This document shows positions 5,313 through 6,772 of a stretch of 6,772 bases of DNA, in pieces. The notes under the pieces were generated by a model. That model did not search any database. It had not been told where the DNA came from and saw only the letters and a list, made by a program, of their open reading frames with translations. The stretch is from the NCBI GenBank assembly GCA_001701065.1, contig DAAL01000121.1:1-6772 (forward strand). Reading direction: 5' to 3'. Positions within the stretch are counted from its first letter, which is position 1, and each line of letters starts with the position of its first letter. Both the position numbers and the translations under genes were made by a program. The stretch comes from Bacteroidales bacterium GP4 (GTDB taxonomy: Bacteria > Bacteroidota > Bacteroidia > Bacteroidales > Muribaculaceae).

Positions 5313-6772
5313 TTATTTGTAGTCCTGCCAGGGGCGGATGTCGATTTTGTCGATGGGCTTGTTGATAAACGCCTTCACGTAAGCGCCGGCAAGACGCGCA
5401 TTGGTAAGCAACGGAATGTTGTGGTCGATAGCCCAGCGGCGTATACGGTAACCGTTGGTCAACTCGCGCTTGGTGTGGTTCTTCGGGATATTTATCACAA
5501 GATCAACTTTGTGACCGGCTATAAGGTCAAGCACATTCTCGCCCTTCTCGTCAGGCCAGCTTACGGCGGTGGCGGTAACACCGTTGTTATTCAGGAACTT
5601 CGCGGTGCCCTCGGTAGCATAGATGGTATAGCCGTTCTCGAAGAGCATACGGCAGGCATCGAGCATATCCACCTTGCCGCGTACATCGCCCGAACTTACG
5701 AGCACTGCGCCCTGAGGCACATGGTGCCCCACTGAAATCATGGCGTTGAGCAATGCCTCGTCAAAGTCCTTGCCGAGACAGCCCACCTCGCCGGTCGACG
5801 ACATGTCCACTCCCAGCACGGGGTCGGCTTTGTGCAGTCGCGCAAACGAGAACTGCGAAGCCTTCACGCCTATATAGTCGATGTCGAAGGTCGAAGAGTC
5901 CTTAGGCTCAACCTTTTCGCCGAGCATGATGCGTGTGGCGGTTTCGATGAAGTTATGCTTGAGCACCTTGCTCACAAACGGGAACGAACGCGAAGCGCGC
6001 AGGTTGCACTCTATCACCTTCACGTCATTGTCCTTGGCGAGGTACTGGATGTTAAACGGACCCGAGATGTTCAGCTCCTTGGCTATCTTGGCGCTGATGC
6101 GCTTGATGTTGCGGGCGGTAGCCATGTAAATCTTCTGCGCCGGGAACACCAAAGTAGCGTCGCCCGAGTGCACACCGGCATATTCTATATGTTCCGAGAT
6201 GGCGTATTCCACAATCTCGCCGTTGCGCGCCACAGCGTCAAACTCTATCTCCTTGGCGTTCTGGAGGAACGACGACACCACCACCGGATACTCCTTGGAC
6301 ACCTTCGCAGCCTGGGCGAGGAACTCGTGCATCTGCTCGTAGTCGTGGCACACATTCATCGCCGCGCCCGATAGCACGTAGCTGGGTCGGATAAGCACCG
6401 GGAATCCCACTTCCTGGATGAATCCTTCTATCTCGTGTTCGGTGGTAAGCTCCTTCCAGCGCGGCTGGTCGATGCCGAGTTGGTCGAGCATAGCCGAGAA
6501 CTTATGGCGGTTTTCGGCGCGGTCAATCGACACCGGCGATGTACCGAGCACAGGCACATGGCAGCGGTAAAGCTTCATAGCGAGGTTGTTGGGTATCTGA
6601 CCGCCCACACTCACTATCACACCGCGGGGACTTTCAAGGTCGATGATGTCCATGACACGTTCGTAGCTCAACTCGTCGAAATACAAGCGGTCGCACATGT
6701 CATAGTCAGTCGACACCGTTTCGGGGTTATAGTTTATCATTATCGACTTGTAGCCGAGTTTGCGGCAGGTAT
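5313..6772 (-). CDS. carB: Carbamoyl-phosphate synthase large subunit, C-terminal part (5' end outside window)
   Basis: The large subunit of carbamoyl-phosphate synthase makes carbamoyl phosphate from glutamine-derived ammonia, bicarbonate and two ATP for pyrimidine and arginine synthesis. About 485 C-terminal residues are visible. The Met codon at 6740 is internal: the frame stays open to the edge, reading TCRKLGYKSIMINYNPETVS, a conserved CarB stretch. Counting from that Met, NYNPETVSTDYD (3-14) opens the second half. The second ATP-grasp domain spans about 75-270, with HSGDAT (191-196) and IECNLRASRSFPFVSK (243-258) holding the metal and ATP residues Glu244, Asn246 and Arg248. The MGS-like regulatory domain follows at about 345-455. 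Several stretches resemble vertebrate CPS1 more than E. coli CarB: IECNLRASRSFPFVSK, VSWP at the place of the E. coli UMP-binding lysine, and NIPKNHTK with IRRWAIDHNIPLLTN. A carA gene or other amidotransferase partner is expected upstream, beyond the edge. The first ATP-grasp half cannot be assessed. Confidence 0.96.
   Translation of the reverse strand, partial: TCRKLGYKSIMINYNPETVSTDYDMCDRLYFDELSYERVMDIIDLESPRGVIVSVGGQIPNNLAMKLYRCHVPVLGTSPVSIDRAENRHKFSAMLDQLGIDQPRWKELTTEHEIEGFIQEVGFPVLIRPSYVLSGAAMNVCHDYEQMHEFLAQAAKVSKEYPVVVSSFLQNAKEIEFDAVARNGEIVEYAISEHIEYAGVHSGDATLVFPAQKIYMATARNIKRISAKIAKELNISGPFNIQYLAKDNDVKVIECNLRASRSFPFVSKVLKHNFIETATRIMLGEKVEPKDSSTFDIDYIGVKASQFSFARLHKADPVLGVDMSSTGEVGCLGKDFDEALLNAMISVGHHVPQGAVLVSSGDVRGKVDMLDACRMLFENGYTIYATEGTAKFLNNNGVTATAVSWPDEKGENVLDLIAGHKVDLVINIPKNHTKRELTNGYRIRRWAIDHNIPLLTNARLAGAYVKAFINKPIDKIDIRPWQDYK

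Noticed and set aside
5310..5735. 141-codon plus-strand frame overlapping the end of carB
   Set aside because: It is almost entirely antisense to the conserved MGS-like domain, and no independent coding evidence was found.
5832..6374. 180-codon open frame on the plus strand inside carB
   Set aside because: It is antisense to a strongly conserved carB region, and its Leu/His/Arg/Val-rich composition is that expected from a reversed coding strand.
6738..6740. ATG at 6740 as the start of carB
   Set aside because: The frame remains open to the window edge and the residues before this Met match the conserved CarB sequence, so it is an internal methionine.

Overview
The window most likely comes from the chromosome of a Bacteroidales bacterium, possibly a gut lineage such as Muribaculaceae; the family-level guess is weak. 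Three things support this. TAnnTTTG-type promoter boxes lie a short, constant distance before the genes, start codons lack Shine-Dalgarno sequences and follow A/T-rich leaders, and two genes encode Bacteroidetes-style lipoproteins. There is no sign of an insertion sequence, phage, plasmid, CRISPR array or tRNA/rRNA. Apart from one cluster of palindromes and repeats, this looks like ordinary core genome.

Layout from left to right. (1) argS, a complete arginyl-tRNA synthetase (+), with a promoter box in the first bases of the window. (2) A Bax inhibitor-1/YbhL-type seven-helix membrane protein (+), 99 nt downstream, with a weaker promoter of its own. (3) A strong symmetrical hairpin that closes this gene and the convergent one after it. 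(4) A phosphatidylserine-decarboxylase-family protein (-) that carries a lipoprotein signal peptide, so it is predicted to be exported. (5) A nucleoside-hydrolase-family lipoprotein (-), just upstream of (4) in the direction of transcription, with altered metal-site and leaving-group residues. Each of (4) and (5) has its own promoter box. (6) A 274-nt intergenic region holding a possible G-quadruplex tract, a perfect 11-bp inverted repeat, a long stem-loop that probably ends carB transcription, and a cluster of palindromes with three CCGGTAA repeats. (7) The 3' part of carB (-), carbamoyl-phosphate synthase large subunit, running off the right edge. It contains the second ATP-grasp domain and the regulatory MGS-like domain.

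How the genes relate. argS and carB are housekeeping genes: charging of tRNA-Arg, and carbamoyl phosphate for pyrimidines and arginine. They flank the two lipoprotein genes and the membrane gene, and nothing shows a common pathway for all five. The two lipoproteins form a same-strand pair that could act in the periplasm or at the outer membrane, but their substrates cannot be read from sequence. The most interesting points are the vertebrate CPS1-like regulatory domain of this CarB, the exported pyruvoyl-type decarboxylase with an FGGSD processing site, the unusual nucleoside hydrolase, and the repeat-dense carB 3' flank. I see no clear evidence of an entirely new system.
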